Shown here in pieces: positions 14,215 to 15,614 of a DNA stretch of 15,614 nucleotides. The stretch covers positions 1 to 15,614 of the forward strand of contig LT636110.1 in the NCBI GenBank assembly GCA_900128565.1, read 5' to 3'. The notes below the pieces were generated by a model that was not told the origin of the DNA, searched no databases, and saw nothing but the letters and a program-made list of their open reading frames with translations. Every line of letters begins with the position of its first letter. The stretch's first letter is position 1. The stretch is from Stramenopiles sp. TOSAG23-6 (lineage: Eukaryota > Sar). The translations under genes and the position numbers were made by a program.

Positions 14215-15544
14215 TCATATAGTATCATCAACCACATTGTTATCACTTCCTTGCTTTGATAGAAACATCACTGCACTTTCAAAAACTGTTAAATAATATG
14301 CTGCTTCTGGTGAGAGAGCAGAAGGACCAAGACAACAGGAAATTTCCCGGCACGCCAGTAATGTTCTTTGGAAAAATATTTCAAAAAAAAACCCGTTAGG
14401 TACAAAATTTCGTACGAAAAAAAATCGAAATTAAAAAAAAATAAAACATACATGGTTCTCGAAGTCTAGCTTGAGTCAAAACGTATAACTGCACAGGTAA
14501 AAAATCATCAGCACCCATTTGGAAGCCAGGGAACTCTTTGGAGTGATTTGTATAAATAGCCTGTGCACAACTAATAATGGCCTCTAATTTTGCACTAGGT
14601 AGTACAGATGCATCTATCATGCATAACAGGACAATGTATTTTGGAAAAATATTTGGAAAAAAATCTAAAAAAATTTGTTAGGTACAAAATTTTTATAAAA
14701 AAAAAAATTCGAATTTGAAAAAAAAAATAAAACATACATAGCGGCTCTATATCGTGTTTTTGAAGGTCTTTTTATATGCCAATATTTTTGAGGTTTTTTA
14801 TATACTTTTTCACATTGTGCGTAAAGACTTCTATCGACTGAAGCAACTGTTGCTGTAGGACCAACAGAAGGACAAAGGCTTCTTCGAAGAATATATTTTA
14901 TATTTCGGCGAAGGGGCATGAATATTGCTTCTTCAACTCGAAGTCTAATTCTATTTGTTACAACACGCCATGTATTGTGAAAAAACACAAAATCATTAAA
15001 AAAAAAAAAAGTTAGGTACGAAATATCGTACGAAAAACGTTTTAGATAAAAAAATTGAAAAAAAAATAAACATACCTGTAGTTGAGTTATTATTTGAATG
15101 GTAATCACTACACTTACTCGACTGAAATTCATTTTCATTGCCTTCAAAATGGCTTGTCTTCAATTTGGGGTCTCGGACAATAGTGTCAAACTGGTCATAT
15201 CTATTATCTAAAATATACGCAGTCAATTGTTGCAAAAAGTCAGATAGTTTGTTTTTTTCAGAAATATGACTTTTCTGCTGAGATACTACAGTATTTTCAT
15301 GAAGAGATGAGTTTTGTTCCTGTAGCTGGACTTGCAAACTTTTCACCTGTGTTTTAAAAAAACGAATTCTAGCAGCTCCTTCATCGGAATGGACGTCATA
15401 TAAAATCTTTCGCGTCGTCTCATCTATAATATCCAAAGTCCTTCCATTTAATATTTGATGACTTTCCTCTGCATTACTAATGTTACTCATGGTAGATGAT
15501 GACAGACATGAAGAATCATGTTCACATAATAAATCTCTATTTCC
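14215..15544 (-). CDS. VPS9-domain protein (Rab5-family exchange factor), 3' part
   Basis: Exons 15544-15076, 14969-14738, 14633-14452 and 14360-14215 join in frame to 342 residues plus TGA; the gene continues off the right edge after another intron. The first part is hydrophilic with a probable coiled coil (FFKTQVKSLQVQLQEQ). The C-terminal part matches a VPS9 domain: RNIKYILRRSLCP, then KLEAIISCAQAIY, the signature GADDFLPVQLYVLTQARL, and AAYYLTVFESAVMFL. VPS9 domains load GTP on Rab5-type GTPases in endocytosis and vacuole traffic; the Asp of GADDFLP is part of the conserved exchange surface. The domain is split by three introns, all ending ACAT, and only this splicing restores it. The N-terminal part outside the window may carry further domains. 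Confidence 0.88.
14361..14451 (-). repeat. Introner intron in the VPS9 gene (GTATG to GAACAT)
   Basis: 91 bases, phase 1, joining ARLREP to LLACREISCC inside the VPS9 domain. It has a full core (TTTCGTACGAAA, GTACCTAAC). The end GAACAT departs from ATACAT by one base. Confidence 0.9.
14634..14737 (-). repeat. Introner intron in the VPS9 gene (GTATG to ATACAT)
   Basis: 104 bases, phase 2, joining RYRAA to IVLLCMIDAS. GTACCTAAC is kept, but the CGTACGAAA half is degraded to ATAAAAATTTTGTACC. Confidence 0.88.
14970..15075 (-). repeat. Introner intron in the VPS9 gene (GTATG to ATACAT)
   Basis: 106 bases, phase 1 after CTACAG. It has the core CGTACGATATTTCGTACC and CCTAAC. The exon base before the donor is G, so the ends do not share the usual AT; a one-base shift (GGTATG...TACA) is the other frame-keeping choice. 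Confidence 0.85.
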
Positions 15545-15614
15545 ATGTATTTTGGAAAAATATTTAAAAAAAAATCTAAAAAAAATTGTTACGTACAAAA
15601 TTTCGTACGAAAAA
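15545..15614 (-). repeat. Introner intron cut by the window edge (ends ATACAT)
   Basis: Only the 3' part is present: TTTTTCGTACGAAA, GTACGTAAC (one change from GTACCTAAC) and AAAATACAT before exon GGA-AAT. It shows the VPS9 gene continues beyond the window. Confidence 0.85.

Noticed and set aside
14031-14222. 63-residue + strand open frame as a complete gene
   Set aside because: It starts at a non-ATG codon, its end is antisense to the VPS9 gene's last codons and T-rich sequence; only its first half might be a fragment, reported separately.
3632-15614. CRISPR array or bacterial repeats
   Set aside because: The repeats are dispersed, lie inside genes in the sense direction and interrupt eukaryotic reading frames; there is no repeat-spacer pattern.

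Overview
This window comes from the nuclear genome of a microbial eukaryote. It is AT-rich by eye, gene-dense (some neighbours are under 50 bases apart), rich in poly-A/T tracts, and seems to use the standard code (TAA and TGA both close genes). The families are all eukaryotic: a NIMA-type kinase, a VPS9 domain, an SLC49-type transporter, a pyridoxal kinase and a PAN/apple-like membrane protein. I cannot name the species. The intron biology described below resembles what has been reported for lineages with transposon-like introner elements and non-canonical splice ends (syndinian dinoflagellates such as Amoebophrya, and the nonconventional introns of euglenids). That is only an analogy.

Layout: (1) a 5'-incomplete multi-pass membrane protein, + strand, to 1324, whose first 48 bases are a perfect inverted copy of 1858-1905; (2) a gene-free stretch 1325-1812 with a tandem duplication and a strong hairpin; (3) a small basic two-TM protein, + strand, 1813-2280; (4) a three-exon NIMA-related kinase, - strand, 5368-2322; (5) a single-pass, low-complexity membrane protein, + strand, 5622-6902, which seems to carry a translated intron relic; (6) an SH3-like plus N-formylglutamate-amidohydrolase-like protein, - strand, 9063-7066; (7) pyridoxal kinase, - strand, 10569-9349; (8) a six-exon SLC49-like MFS transporter, + strand, 10872-13109; (9) a small two-exon gene, - strand, 13826-13228; (10) the 3' part of a VPS9-domain gene, - strand, from the right edge to 14215.

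The most striking content is the introns. Thirteen can be placed by reading frame and protein conservation, and eleven share parts of one sequence family. They start GTATG/GTACG/GTATC, carry a palindromic core (TTTCGTACGAAA) running into a branch-point-like GTACCTAAC, and end in ATACAT (or ACAT, ACGT, CCAT) rather than AG. The first bases with the exon AT in front (ATGTAT) are the reverse complement of the last (ATACAT), so the ends could pair. They always lie in the sense direction of the host gene. I read them as a family of introners with non-AG 3' ends. One apparent copy at 6727-6777 sits inside an open frame and seems to be translated.

A second oddity is short interstitial telomere-type arrays (CCCTAA/TTAGGG) at six spots, five inside coding sequence. 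They encode Asn-Pro runs in transporter and kinase loops, and Arg-Val in the small gene. Several 35-58 bp tandem duplications, two of them across 3' gene ends, complete the picture. The genes share no obvious pathway; they look like an ordinary housekeeping and accessory neighbourhood.
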